Positions 23,711 through 35,984 are shown, counted from the first letter of the stretch. The stretch: DNA of 64,000 nt from Polytrichum commune (GCA_950295325.1 OX485806.1:50463169-50527168); one strand, 5' to 3'. The notes: generated by a model from the letters alone, not told the origin. Program-made: numbers and translations.

Positions 23711-24588
23711 GTTCAAAAAACCACAAGAAGCAACAAGTGAAGTTGCAACCTCATTTGCAAACATCATCGGCCCCTTGGAAATTTCTATGCACCATAAAAC
23801 ATGCACATTTCCAACTGATCAAAAGGTAATTTGAATGGTTCCCCTTGTGGGGACCAAATATTAAGATATCTTGGTGAATGTCATTGATGTGGGCATCAAG
23901 GTTGGATGTGGTCAAATATTTTTGTCAAAATTGAATGTCATAAAAAAACAAGAATTTAGTGAATATATTACAAAATAGCCTACGGATAGGTTCACAAGGT
24001 TTAGCAAGTGTATTACAACTAGATTTTGTTCATGATGCCCATTGTGTGGGAACCTTACAATGCCCATCAACAAAATTCCATGAATCAAGTTAACATGCAA
24101 GAGACCCAATCTCATGAATAGTCTATAATTAAGGTGTTGTCAATTTCTTAGCCATTAAAGGTCAAAAATATAATCCATGAGAAAATAAATTATGAAAAAA
24201 TTGTGTGCTTGTGTTACATCCATAAGCACAGGGCCAAAAATGATCTATTCACACTGGTGTTTCTATCACAAATATAATTTAAAGAAAAGACTATGATTAT
24301 GAATGTTGTCTCTACTTAAAATCCTTGTAGTGTTTGTATCAGGTAGCCCAAGCATTTTTGTGGTAATTTTTAGTAATTTCAACAATTTTTTGGTGAAAAT
24401 CGTAAAGCCTAAACTATTAGGTTTTGTCACAAATTTAGTTGGTTTTTTTAACATCTTTACAACCCGGTCATTTTAGGTCTGAATAATTAAACCTTTAAGA
24501 CTTTAAATCTCATGTTTTATTATTTGTGTCAGGAAAACTACATGTTGTATGTAGGTTTTTTTTCTCATGTGGATGATAGTACTAATAA
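23711..24588. other. No gene recognised
   Basis: AT-rich sequence with short frames only. No domain, RNA gene or repeat partner was seen in this stretch. Confidence 0.4.
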
Positions 24589-26382
24589 TGTTGCAACCCT
24601 TGCTAGCATCCCTTAACTATTTTGACCATTTCCATTTCTAGCAAGGGTCACGAGCATTAAGCCTTCGCATTGCGCCATGCAAATGATTAGCTTCCCAAAT
24701 TCCGAACCTCTTAGTCCATAAGAAAGGGACCAACCCTCCTACACTTGCATTCGGGACTCACCCTTAATTGGTAACCAATGGTAAGATGTGGACTTTCATT
24801 CATGGAAATCTAATCTTTATTTGACCATCGTGTTGCCGGAGCATCACTATAACAATCCGAACCATACTAGGCAACTATGCCCCCAGGTTGGGCCAATGCC
24901 TGTTGAGGCCGTGCCATTTGGCCTCGGGTGGATTTGGCTGGCCACGCCACCTCACCCATATAAGCCTCTAGGACTTTTGGCAGGGCCCTTAGCCCACCGT
25001 CAAGAAACCTTTTGTCTTTCTACCAAAAGTTGGGGCCAAATAGACATTTTCCCTTAGCCGCTGAGGCTAGAAGCCCCTTGTAGCTTTTGAACACCATAAC
25101 TTCTTTGTATGGTCTCTAATGTTTACATGTGACCACTCCATGGTCATTTACAATTCACAAAGATGTTGGTGCAATGAATGGTGAGAACTGACATTTAATG
25201 TAAAATCAACCCAGGGAAATCAATAAATTACGATTTAATTTCAATATTTTAGGCCATATAACCAAAGGAAAAATTAAGTGTATAGGAAATGAACCGCTTT
25301 TGTAAAGTTGATGACAAGTTTTCATCCATTTCCATTTAAGAGTGGGCAGATATTAGTTGTCCCACACCATCGCCCACTGGTTCTTAGCTGAGTTGCCTGA
25401 AGGTATCTCCGGTTATAATTGGTTCTCCTACACCTTACCTTGAATCCTCCATCTATCTCTTTCTATCTTTAAAGGTTTACATGTACGGTGCCGCGGTGAG
25501 ACTGCACCAAAGCAATCATTGCCACCCCTTTGTTAACTGTTTTTTTAATAATTTTCAGCATTTATTTGATATTTAAGGGTGTCGGATTTCATATTTTTGA
25601 ATGCCTATTTGATGTTTATGGTTGATGTTTTCATGTCTTATTGAGGGTGTTTCATGTTTTTATACTTGAATAATTTTGATTTCTTTCAAAATATGATATG
25701 AACTGATATTTTATCATACGTAGTATTCAAAGTTGAATTAGTGTGCAAATTGCCTTGAATTTAATATGTGGACCGAGTTTTTATTTTATTTGTCATTTTT
25801 GTAAGTGATTGTTTATAGAAACTTAGGAAAAATGACCAGAAAGCCAAGAAAACGTTAGGTTTTTCACCGAATTGACTTAATAAGCTTAGGCATCAACTGG
25901 ATGAGGATAGCCAACCACCGAATGATATGAAGAAAGAGGGGGTGAAAATTTGAGTCAACCCATAAAATCCCCATTCACTGTGCTGGTGGACTCCTCACTT
26001 GCTCCGTTTGGGCACGTTTTGAGGAAATTTTGCCCGTTCAAACCTTGGCAGTCCTAGGAGCCATTCTTTGGTTACTACTGTACCAGGGCACTATCATGGG
26101 ACATCGCCCCACTCAAATTCTCATATCTCCTAGCTAACACCTTTGATTGAGGTATTCTTCACCATTCTAGAATCCACACGCCATAAGCTACATATAGCTT
26201 ATGGCCATACCCTTGTGACTCCTAGTAGCTATGGGCGGGAGGCGTTCCCAACGCTCGGGGCCCTCAACCACACTAGGATCACTTGGGCCCTCACCAACGG
26301 CGCCACAAGCCCCGGGTGTCACTCCAGGATCCCCCTTGTGTCCATGGTGTTTTAGGCATTCTTCATGGAAAGGTACGCGACA
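24589..26382 (+). mobile_element. LTR family B (copy B3) carrying a nested hAT element
   Basis: Begins TGTTGCAACCC and ends GGTACGCGACA. Without the 809-bp insert at 25,172-25,980 and one 8-bp duplication it is 977 bp, the full family length. The flanking pentamers are AATAA and CTCAC, so no target duplication is visible. The copy may have recombined with another element or lost its flank. Divergence from B1/B8 is much higher than between those two, so it is older. Confidence 0.88.
25172..25980. mobile_element. Non-autonomous hAT element, 8-bp TSD
   Basis: An 809-bp AT-rich insert in LTR B3. Termini read inward are CAATGAATGGTGA (left) and CAGTGAATGGGGA (right), 11 of 13 identical. Flanks are TGTTGGTG (25,164-25,171) and TGCTGGTG (25,981-25,988), an 8-bp duplication with one mismatch. 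The intact LTR copies supply the empty site (GATGCCGATGGACTCC). An 8-bp duplication with a CA-G terminus fits the hAT superfamily. No transposase frame is present. Confidence 0.82.
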
Positions 26383-27199
26383 CTCACCCCCACCAAACGG
26401 AGTCGATGCCTACATCGACTATATTTGTAGTTGGCACACTAATTCTCAGGTTGCCACCTCTATGGTGCGGCATTGTGTTTACCTTAAGGCGCGACCTCCA
26501 TAATGCATCTTCAAATTTGGCATAGTCCCAAAGGTATCGTTCCTAGGTGGTCCATTAGCAACCTTGGATCTCTCCTTTAAAAACCTAATCTACATTAGAC
26601 CCACATTTTTTGGTACTCACTTGGGTTGCCCCTCCTTCGGAGCCTCTCCCGATAGGCTCCACTAGCCTAACTGGACACTTCTAAGCCGGACCTTAATGTT
26701 TCCACTAAGTTGTCTCGGTTGCAACTCCGAGATGGTTTTCCATTGTTAAGCCATGCCTCAATCGCATGGGGGTGATGCCCAGTCTAGCCCGACTCGGTTT
26801 CCACTTTGCTCTTTTGAAACATGGGTTTTTGACTCCCATGCACCAACTCTTCTTAGCTCATGGGTTGCATTTTTATGAGCATGCGCCATCACCTTGTCCC
26901 CGCCCAAACAAACCAATGACTAAGAGGTTTCTTGGTTTTATTCAAGGCCCCTCGAAGCCATGGCCCCCAATTAATCGGCTTACCCAACATAATTTGGCAT
27001 GTTTATTCTCCCTTTTCCATTAACCAAGCACAAGTATAAGACTAGGACCTCATCTCATATTTTTCTCTTTGCAGGATTTTATTGCCTCAAGCCAAAGAAC
27101 AAGTACATGTTATGGAACGCTTTGCCTCCATACTAAGTGTGCTACTAGCGTCTCTTCCCCATTAAAGGAGATTGATGTCCTCATCAATGTCTATTCTTC
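26383..27199. other. Unassigned, possibly 3' part of gypsy 1
   Basis: Lies downstream of the chromodomain-like end of the minus-strand gypsy element. It shows no recognisable domain on either strand. It could be 3' untranslated sequence or an old LTR of that element, but no second copy in this window lets me test this. Confidence 0.3.
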
Positions 27200-27528
27200 A
27201 TTTTATTAGAACCTCTAGCCCTAGTTTTATCAAAGTGCTCTACCAATTCCTTGGCGTTCACCATGTCTTTTGTTGCTACCCAACTAGTTTCTTTCTCATG
27301 GTATCCTCACCATTTCACCAAGTATTTCTTTGTGATTATTTTTTCACTTGGGCTTCTTACACAAGAGGATGCTCTCTACCTTACATACCAAATATATTAC
27401 AAGGTCGAGAGGTGGCCTAACAACTTGCTTCTGATCGGGCCACATGGTGTCTTCCGTAAATGATTGTAGTGTTGTGACATGAAATGTCGAATGCACTTTC
27501 ATCTCGGGCGGTAACTCCAACTTATACA

Positions 27529-28431
27529 CGTCATGTACCTCTGTATGAGGAGTGCCCAAAACACCATGGGCACAAGGGGTACCCCAGAGTGATACAAAGA
27601 CTTGTGGCGCCGTTGGTGGGTGAGGGCCTCGGGCGTTGAAAACGCGTCCCACCAATGGAGACAAAAAGTCATGAGGGTAAAGCCAAGAGCTATACGTAGC
27701 TTATGGCGTGCATATTCTAGAATGCTCAAGAACACCTCAATCAAAGGTGTGAAATAGGAGTTATGCCAATTTGATGGGGCGTTGTCCTAGCACAGCGCCC
27801 AAGGACAGCAGTGGCCTGGGAGTGGTTCCCAGGACTGCCAAGGTTTGAACATGCATAACTTCCTCAATACCTGTCCAAATGGGGCAATGAGGACTTCATC
27901 AGCACCTACATGAAACGAAGATGACGATGGAATGGTTGGATGTGAGCATCAGAGATCATGCAAGGAAGTTATGTTTACTTGGCCCCAACCATTGGTAGAG
28001 AGACAAAAGGTTCTTGACGGTGGGTTAGGGCCCTTGCCAAAAGTTCTAGAGGCTTATATGGGTGAGGCAGCATGGCCAGCCAAACCCACCCGAGGCCAAA
28101 CGGCATGGCCTCCATGGGCATTGGTCCAAAATTGGGGCATAATTGCCTAGTATGGTTCGGGTTGTTATAATGTTGCTCCGGCAACACGATGATCAACTAA
28201 AGATTGGATTTTCATGGATGGAAGTCGACATCTAAGCATTGATTACCGATTAAGTGGTGAATCTTGAATTTAACTGTAAGAGGGTTGGTCCGCTTCTTAT
28301 GGACTAAGAGGTCTGCGGTATGGGGAGCTAACCATTAGCATGGCGGAATGGTAAGGGTTAGCGCTTGTGACCCTTGCTAGAATTGAAAAAATGACCAAGT
28401 CTCTTAAGGGAAGCTAGTGAGGGTTGCGACA
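27529..28431 (-). mobile_element. Solo LTR, family B (copy B4), TSD ATACA
   Basis: Reads TGTCGCAACCC from 28,431 leftward and ends near GGTACATGACG at 27,529. ATACA flanks both ends (27,524-27,528 and 28,432-28,436). It is 903 bp. It interrupts the gypsy integrase C-terminal region: without it, the frame reads EGMYKLELPPEMK. Confidence 0.93.
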
Positions 28432-29878
28432 ATACATGCCCTCAAACATTTGGTTCGCAATAGAAAACGAAAATCCAATTTTGGACATGAACTTTGGAAT
28501 GAGGTCTTCGGGTGAGGTAAAGTTGTTCACATTCTACAACACCTTTTAGCCCACCTCATACTCCACTTTGCGTCTTCTAGCATTGTTTTTTGTAGTGTTT
28601 TCGAGTTTTTTCCACCAACAATTTAGCCATCCCAAAGACTTATTCACGTTTTTTGGCCAAATCCTCCCCATCTTGGTTGAACACTACTGTTGAATGTGCC
28701 CCCTCAAGAGCTAGGTTAGTAGGTTGGAGTGCATCCACTCCATAAGCTAGCACAGAATACAACCCCTTGGTTGCCGAATGCGTGGCCACATTGCAACTAA
28801 ACTTCACTCAACCCACATAATTTGCGGATCTCGTTGATCCGCATTCCCCAAGTTCCTCAAGTATTGGTTCAAAACCCCATTCTCATGCTCCATTTTCCCA
28901 ACCATTTGGGATTCAAAGGCCACGTTAAACCTTAGTTATGTTGCAACCTTCTTATAGAAATGCCTTCAAAATGCATTTGTGAACTTTGGATCTCGATCCT
29001 ATACAATTGCTTTCGGCAACATGTGGTGCCTCCACCATCCTTTGAGAAAGGGCTATGTGGTCTCCAACACGGTTCCGGTTCTTACAATTGGCACCATGTA
29101 TGCCAACTTGGCAAACCGCTCTACCATCACCAAAATGGCATCATACCCTTGTGATTCCAACAAACTTGTGATGAAGTCCATGTACATTCTATGCCATGGC
29201 CTCGGCGGAATAGGCAACGGTTGCAAGAGGCCGACTTACTTTTGGTAAGAGGTTTGGTTTATTTGGCACTTTGTACAAGTCCTCACTAAGTGGGCTATAT
29301 CCTCTTTCATGTGCAGCCAATACCTCCTTGATACCATTTTATGGTTGTTTTTCTTCCTCTATGGCCGACAATGGGACCATCATATTTTTCCTTCAAGACC
29401 AATAGCCTCAACTTCCCTTGTAGCACATACACCCGACTTTGCTTATACTTGAGCAATCCATCCACCAACTTGACCTCTTTGAAGGCCTTGCCCTTGCAAA
29501 GTTCACCTAGAAGCCTTAATGCTTTGGGGTAATTAATGTACCCCTCCCTTATCTTGCATTATTAGTTTCCAAAAAACATTAGCCACAAGGTTTGGATCTT
29601 GCTCCTTGCTTGGAACTCTTCATGTCTACTTAGCATATCCAGTACCACAATGCCATGGCCCAGTTTGTGGATCAAATCCACCTCTATAAACGCCAAGGTA
29701 TCGTGCCATAACAATGGCTTGGCATTCACTTGCGCATGTGTCTCAAAACATTTCAAAGACACCTTGTTCATCTAGACCTTTGTTTTGTACGACCCCAAAT
29801 AGTGTCACCACGTCTTCAAGAAATGCACTACGGCAAATAATTAATTTTCATATGTTGGCCATCTCCTTTAACAATCAT

Positions 29879-30300
29879 CAAGCTTCATGCTCCCATATGC
29901 AATTAATAGCCATCCATTTTTCATTAATAATCCACCAATGGTAAAATCACTCCCCTCGTATGCACCTCAAAAGGCTTGAGAATGGGCGGCGAAGACAATT
30001 TGCTCTTAAGCTCCCCAAAGACTTGCTGACAAAGCTTATCCCCTCTTGGAATAGCCATCACTCAATAAGAATGATAAGGTTGGACAACCATCAAGCTTCA
30101 TACATTTATATGCAATGGCCATCCATCTTGCATCAACATCCGCCAATGGCAAAGTCCCTCGCCTCCGTATGCACCTCAAAATGTTTGTGAAAATCCGAGA
30201 ACTTGAGCATATGTGGTGAAAAGAATGTGTTCTTGAGCTCCCCAAAGGCTTGGTGACAAGGCTTATCCCACCTTTGGGATAGCCGTTTCTTGAACAAGTC
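29879..30300. repeat. Tandem duplication inside gypsy 1, about 212 bp
   Basis: TCAAGCTTCATGCTCCC at 29,879 and TCAAGCTTCATACATTT at 30,091 begin two alignable segments of the RT connection/RNase H region. Both contain GTATGCACCTCAAAA, AGCTCCCCAAAG and GACAARGCTTATCCC-type phrases at matching offsets. The duplication is confined to this gypsy copy. Confidence 0.72.
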
Positions 30301-31154
30301 GGACAAGGTCCTAGCAACCTTAGAAAAATCTCGAATGAAGTGGCGGTAGTAGTTGGTTAGGCCAAGCAATAACCTAAGTTTTTTCTTAGGGTCAAAAACA
30401 TCTTTCATTCTTGGATTGCTTTGACCATCTTCATGTTTGTCCACCAACTTTGTTTGTCACCATCTAGCTCAAGTTTCTCGGACAAACTTGAACAAAGTTG
30501 TTTTCCATTCTTTGGCGGTAATGTTTTGAGCAACACATTGGTGAATACATCTTTGTACCTCACCAACATCCCACAAATGTTGTTTGGGGGAGGCCCATTT
30601 TTCCTAGCCTCCCAATGAGTTCTTTGGAGTTGCTCCAATTGAACAACGATCATTTATTTTTTTCACTATTCATTTGGTTCATTAAGACCAAATTCAACTT
30701 GGTTCCTCCTACCATAAGAATCTTTGTCAGTTTAAAATTCAATTTTTTGCCATCATGGCACATCACAATCGCATTGTAAGTGCACTGGCTTGCGCCTCAC
30801 ATCTACCATGTGAGTTTCAAAGAAGGTGACCCTCAAAATGATGTACACCTCATTTATTTCAGACAATGTAAAATCTTCACAAAAATTAAATGTCCCACAT
30901 TAGAAGGTTACATGCATCACCACCTCCTTTGCCTCACGCAAATTTCCCTTTACAAACTGCACCTTGATGGGTTTGCTCGCTATACACGTCGGCAAGCGCC
31001 AACTCCCTTATGAGCTTTGGGCTCAGGAAGGAGTATGTTGCCTCTTTGTCAACTCATGAGACATCTCTCTCATTGATTCGGGCCATGAGGTACAAGAGAC
31101 TTGGCCTTGGCTTAAGGCTACTAGCCTTGGCCACAAATCCACCATCTTATATTC

Positions 31155-31550
31155 AGTCTACGGCACGAATATGATTTGTTTTGGTATCACAAAGCCAATT
31201 TTTATTATTTTGTCTCCGACATAAATATGATTTGGCTTGTTACTACTAAGCCAACTTCTAACAATCCGCTTACTGCACAAACATGATTTGGCTTATTTCC
31301 ATAAAGCCAACTTCTAACATTCCGTCCGTGGCACAAATATGATTTGGCTTAGTAATATAAAGCGAACCTCTAACATTTTGTCTGTGGCACAAACATGATC
31401 TAGTTTGGTACCACTAAGCCAATTTCTAACATTCCATCCAAGGCACAAACATGATTTGGCTTAGTACCATAAATCCAACCTCTAGCATTCCGTCCATGGC
31501 ACAAACATGATTTGTTTTGGTACTACAAAACTACTTTCTTTGTTTCCAAC
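31155..31550. repeat. Tandem repeat, exact 56-bp period, seven copies
   Basis: The ATGAT core falls at 31,171, 31,227, 31,283, 31,339, 31,395, 31,451 and 31,507, always 56 bases apart. A typical unit is GCACAAACATGATTTGGCTT, then AGTACCATAAAGCCAA, then CTCTAACATTCCGTCC. TTGGCTT and AAGCCAA form a dyad in each unit. A 56-bp period changes frame at each step, so it is not a coding array, although it lies where the gag/zinc-knuckle part of gypsy 1 would be. Confidence 0.93.
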
Positions 31551-31640
31551 ATTGGGTGGTTTTCCTCTTTGGGTGCCACCCTTGTTCAAAATTGTATATG
31601 TGGCTTGCCCTTTGTGTTGGTAAAATAGCCCAAATTACTT

Positions 31641-32135
31641 GTCCTCTTTGCCTCAGGTCATATTTCAGCTCAAGTCCATAATGATGAGGCACATCCCAAC
31701 TTTTTTTTTGGCCATTGGATTCAATGCCGTAGCCACTATGGAGATTTTATCATCCATCTCAGCCTTTGTACATCATAGTGGTTGTCCATTTCCAAAACAA
31801 ATTCATTTACAATACGTGGTTTACCAAATCTAGAGAAGGTATTTGGCATATTTATCTTGGCCAAGTTTTTTGTTCAAGAAAAAAATCTAGTACCTAAAAT
31901 CATGATGACCTCAATCATTTTGTTTTGTCGAGGCATTTTTTATTACCAAACATGAGTTTTTTTTCATAGAATCTATGAATTCAACTATTTAAAGTTGGAA
32001 TTTCAATCCAACATTATCACATTCAAAGATTTTGGGTGCATTCAGTATTCTAGCCCCCGAATATCCCACACGTTTGATAGCCATCTCTTCTTCAAAGTAC
32101 TAGCTCAAAGATTGGAACCCTATTTTGGTACCACA
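31641..32135. other. Gag-side remnant of gypsy 1 grading into unassigned DNA
   Basis: The part up to about 31,700 aligns by phrase with the gag/nucleocapsid region of gypsy copy 2 near 39,600-39,650 (CCTCAGGTCATATTTCAGCT versus CCTCAAGACATGTTTCGGCT). Beyond that, similarity fades into AT-rich sequence. Confidence 0.45.
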
Positions 32136-33910
32136 TGTTGCAATCTTTGTTAGCGCCCCTTAATTATCTTACCCATTTCCATTTCTAGCAAGAAACACAA
32201 GCACTAACCCTTCGCATTCTGCCATGCAAATTGATAGCTCCCCATACCGCGGACCTCTTAGTCCATAGGAGGGGGACCAACCCTCCTACAGTTGCATTCG
32301 GGACTCACTATTTAATTAGTAACCAATGATAAGATGTGGTCATTGTATTTCCGGAGCAACACTACAACAACCTAAACCATCAAGAACCTTTTTCTCTCTC
32401 TACCAAAAGTTGGGGCCAAGTAAATATTTACCCTTAACCGTTGGGGCTAGAAGCCCCCAACAGCTTCAAAAGATCATCACTTCCTTGTATGATCTTTGAT
32501 GCTCTTATACAACCTCTCCATTATCATTGTCGCAACCCTTGCTAGCCCCCTTAATAATCTTGCCTATTTCCATTTCTAGCAAAGGTTACGAGCGCCAACC
32601 CTTCGCATTCCGCCATGCTAATGGTTAGCTCCTCCTACCCCGGACCTTATAATTCATAGGAGGGGAACCAACCCTCCTACTTTGTCTTCGAGACTCATCC
32701 CTTAATTGGTGACCAATTCTTAGATGTGGACTTCCATCCATGGAAGTCCAATCTCATGTTGATCATCGCATTGCCGGAGCAACACTACAACAACCCGAAC
32801 CATACTAGGCAACTATGGCCTCATATTGGGCCAAAGACCATGGACGCCGTGCCGTTCGGCCTCGGGTGGGTGGGGCCACACCACCTCATCCATATAAGCC
32901 TCTAGCACTCTACGCATGGCCCCTACCCCATTGTCAAGAAACCTTTTGTCTCTCTACCAAGAGTTGGGGCCAAGTAGACATTTTCCCTTAGCCACTGGGC
33001 CTAGCAGCCCCTAGAAACTTCACACCATCATAACTTCCTTGTATGATATCTGATGCTAACAAGTGACCACTCCATCTTCATCTACGCTTCACGTCGATTC
33101 CAATGAACTCCTCATTTGACCCATTCAAGCAAGTATTGAGGAAGTAATTCCTGCTCAAACCTTAGCAGTCCCGGGAACCACTCCCAGGCCATTGTTGTAC
33201 CAAGGCGATGTCCCTAGAAAGCGCCCCACTCAAATTCCCATAACTCTTAGCTCACACCTCCGATTGAGGTGTTTTTGAGCATTATGGAATCTACACGTCA
33301 TAACATACGCATAGGTCATGGTTTTACCGTCGTGCCTCCTAGTCTTCGTGGGTGGGAGGCGTTCCCAACGCCCAGGGCCCTCGCCCACACTAGGATCACT
33401 TGGGCCCTCTTACCAACGGCGCCAAAAGTCCCGGGTGTCACTCCAGGGTCCCCCTTGTGCCCATGGTGTTTCGGGCACTCCACATGGAGAGGTGCGCGAT
33501 AATCATCTTCAATTCATGTAGATGCGGATGAACTCCTTATTTGTCCTATTCGGGCAAGTACTAAGGAAGTTATGCATGTTCAAACCTTGGCAGTCCGGGG
33601 AGCCACTCCTAGACCACAATGTATCAGGGCGTTGTGTTGGGACAACGCCCCACTCAAATTGCCATAACTCCTAGCTCACACCTCTGATTGAGGTGTTCTT
33701 GAGCATTCTAGAATTTTCACACCATAAACTACACATAGCTCATGGCCTTACCCTTGTGACTCCTAATGTCCGTGGGTGGGACGAGTTTCCAATGCTTGAG
33801 GCCCCCACCCATAGTAGGATCATTTGGACCCTCCCACCAACAATGCCACAAGTCTGAGGTGTCACTTTAAGGGTCCCCTTTGCGCACTCCTCATGGAGAG
33901 ATGCGCAACA
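32136..33910 (+). mobile_element. LTR family B (copy B5), interrupted by another LTR-B
   Basis: Starts TGTTGCAATC and ends GATGCGCAACA. Removing copy B6 and one ATCAT leaves about 796 bp. The two parts join at the family's CATCTACGCTTCACG-type position, showing that a family-B element inserted into an older family-B LTR in the same orientation. Flanking pentamers (CCACA, AATAA) do not match. Confidence 0.85.
32528..33501 (+). mobile_element. Solo LTR, family B (copy B6), TSD ATCAT
   Basis: A 974-bp LTR from TGTCGCAACCC to GGTGCGCGATA, with ATCAT at 32,523-32,527 and 33,502-33,506. It is full length and lies within copy B5. The final A of GATA replaces the usual GACA. Confidence 0.95.
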
Positions 33911-34303
33911 AATAACCTTGTTTTGCATATGTATGTATGATTGTACATGATCATATGGATGTCAAGTATGCCAATTGTGCTTTTGAATGTTATCTAATGG
34001 ATTGCAATCACATTGTTGGGTCATTTGCAAAGTTGCTTTGGAAATGGGGAAGGTTCTTGTCAATTCATCAATAAAATTGTTTGTGATTTTAAAGAACACA
34101 CCATTTTACAAAGCATATATGGTAAGAGGTGTAAAATTTTAAGACATCATTGCTAGTCAAGCCTATAGTTCTAGTTGAAGGGAAGCCATTGCCTCCAATT
34201 CTACAAATTCAAATGGACAACCATGTAAAGGATAACAAATGTGGATATGTATATTAATATTGGTCCATACTAGTGGCAACATGCATTTTCAAAGAGACTT
34301 ATG
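33911..34303. other. No gene recognised
   Basis: AT-rich spacer between LTR B5 and the MITE. No coding or repeat signal, except that its last eight bases are the MITE target duplication GACTTATG (34,296-34,303). Confidence 0.4.
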
Positions 34304-34799
34304 CTCAGGGAGTGCACTATTCATTAAAACCAAGCATCACGTGCGTGCATGCCCCTTATTAAAATACCCCTGTATACATTTTATTTTTGCTAAAATCAAG
34401 CAATATACTTACAAATCTCATTGCTTCAAAATACATTTCCATACGTACACAAGGGTCCAAAAACAAATACAGAAATTGTATATAACATGTGTACAAATGT
34501 TTGGAAATGCAAAAATATGGCCCTATTATATGTATAATATCAAATCATGGATTTTTAGTTATAAAGTCGTTACTTAGTGGATGGAAAAACACATGATTCT
34601 TGTCCCAGGTTTGACTTGAACGCGTAAACGCGTAAATGCGTACTTTACATATATTTTTCTATAGCCTCATGTATATCTACTTCTTGCTTAATAGCAATAT
34701 GTCTCTTGTACGTACCTTTTGTACATGCTTGTTTTAAATAATACCCCTTTTGTGCACCCACGTGTATAAATACAGTACTTGAACAGTGCACTTCCTGGG
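34304..34799. mobile_element. Intact hAT-type MITE, TSD GACTTATG
   Basis: A 496-bp element whose inward termini are CTCAGGGAGTGCACTATTCA (left) and CCCAGGAAGTGCACTGTTCA (right), 17 of 20 matching. It is flanked by a perfect 8-bp duplication GACTTATG (34,296-34,303 and 34,800-34,807). The duplication length and the CAGGG core fit hAT. It encodes nothing recognisable, so it is non-autonomous. A truncated relative lies at 18,700-18,982. Confidence 0.93.
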
Positions 34800-34807
34800 G
34801 ACTTATG

Positions 34808-35666
34808 TGTCAAATCCAATGGTTGGACACACACGCCATAACATTGGTGTGTGTTTTGGATGTTGGAGCATGAAATTGCATGAGGAAGATTTTCCAACCA
34901 TTTTTTTATTCATGAAATTTTACATGGATTTTTTATATTGTTTTGATAATTTCCCATTTTAACAAAGAGGTTTTTCTTGCCAATGCCTTTATAAAACCCT
35001 ACATTGTTGATGGCAAGGATAATCTTGTCCTAAAATTGGGCCAACATTGGCACTGCATCGTTCTTGGTGTATGACATCAACAAAAAATCTAGCAAAAAAA
35101 ACCTTGATAGGGAGGGAAAGGTAAAAGGAAAATAAATAAATAAATATGTCTATGGCATGATGAATCACAAATATAAAGACACATCAATACATGATGTGAA
35201 GCAAAACAAATGAGAGAACCTTGAAGGATGTCAACTTGATCAAATAGGGTTATGATCATAATATCGTTAAAAAATGCACTAGAAAAAATTAAATAAAGGC
35301 CAACACACCAAATTTGACCCACAACCACACAAATGTGAAATTTATACCTCACGCACCACAAGCAACACAATAACAATGGATATATGAGAAGACATATCAA
35401 AACATACATGCAAGGAGGAATGTTGATTCAACATTATGGCCATTCTTCATTTCATCATAAAAAATGTCCAACAAACACACAAGTATTTTTCACATTGTAT
35501 TGGTTACATGGCCTGCTAATTCTACACCAATGTGACTACTTTACATTCAAATGCCTTGATGTACTTGGTGTTGTCCACTGCCAGGACCAGCAACAACCTC
35601 AAGCAATGTTGAAGAAAACCCAACTAGAATAGCCAAACATTGAACCTGCCAACAACCATACCCAAA
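34808..35666. other. No gene recognised
   Basis: AT-rich with short frames. The minus-strand frame 35,089-35,409 is hydrophobic and lacks any recognisable domain, so I treat it as chance. Confidence 0.35.
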
Positions 35667-35967
35667 TGTTGCAATTTTTGCTAGCTCGCCTTAATTTATC
35701 TTCATTTTTTTGCAACTCTAGGAAATGTCACGAGCACTAGCTCTGCACAACCCACACATGCGCATGGTTAGCTATTCACACCAACCTCAAAACTCATAGT
35801 TTGGTTACCAAACCCTTCTACACATGCATTTGGGACTCACCCCTTAATAGGTAGCCAATGGTTAGGTGTAGACCATTCGCGTATGGCGCCACAAGTCTCA
35901 AAAGTCACTATGGGGTCCTTTTTGTACCATGGTGTTGCAGGCACTCCTCATGGAGTGTTGCGCAATA
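35667..35967 (+). mobile_element. LTR family B (copy B7), heavily deleted
   Basis: Starts TGTTGCAATTTTTGCTAG and ends GTTGCGCAATA. It keeps the terminal parts (GGGACTCACCCCTTAATAGG; CTCCTCATGGAG) but lacks about 670 bp of the middle. No matching target duplication (CCAAA versus AAAAA). It is clearly old. Confidence 0.75.
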
Positions 35968-35984
35968 AAAAAAATGTGCAATGC

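Larger units (their letters stand above)
27200..31640 (-). pseudogene. Ty3/gypsy element remnant, copy 1 (chromovirus-like)
   Basis: Minus-strand order. Near 30,780-30,900 is the protease-flanking region; 30,405-30,653 is the pre-RT linker (LVRYKDVFTNVLLKTLPP). 30,133-30,447 is the RT connection/RNase H start (LLLGLTNYYRHFIRDFSKV, FEVHTEARDFAIGG). 29,562-29,771 is the RNase H end. At about 29,250-29,400 is the integrase zinc finger (HMKEDIAHLVRTCTKCQ). 28,960-29,220 is the integrase core (DFITSLLESQGYDAIL). 27,344-27,530 is the C-terminal YKLELPPEMKVHSTFHV, then a degraded chromodomain-like tail. The catalytic RT palm is deleted. Many stops are present. LTR B4 is inserted at 27,529. Confidence 0.9.

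Noticed and set aside
24584..26387. Target duplication for LTR B3
   Set aside because: Flanks AATAA and CTCAC do not match, and small boundary shifts did not rescue it.
31155..31550. Array of zinc knuckles in gypsy gag
   Set aside because: The 56-bp period shifts the frame at every unit, so no repeated CCHC peptide can be encoded.
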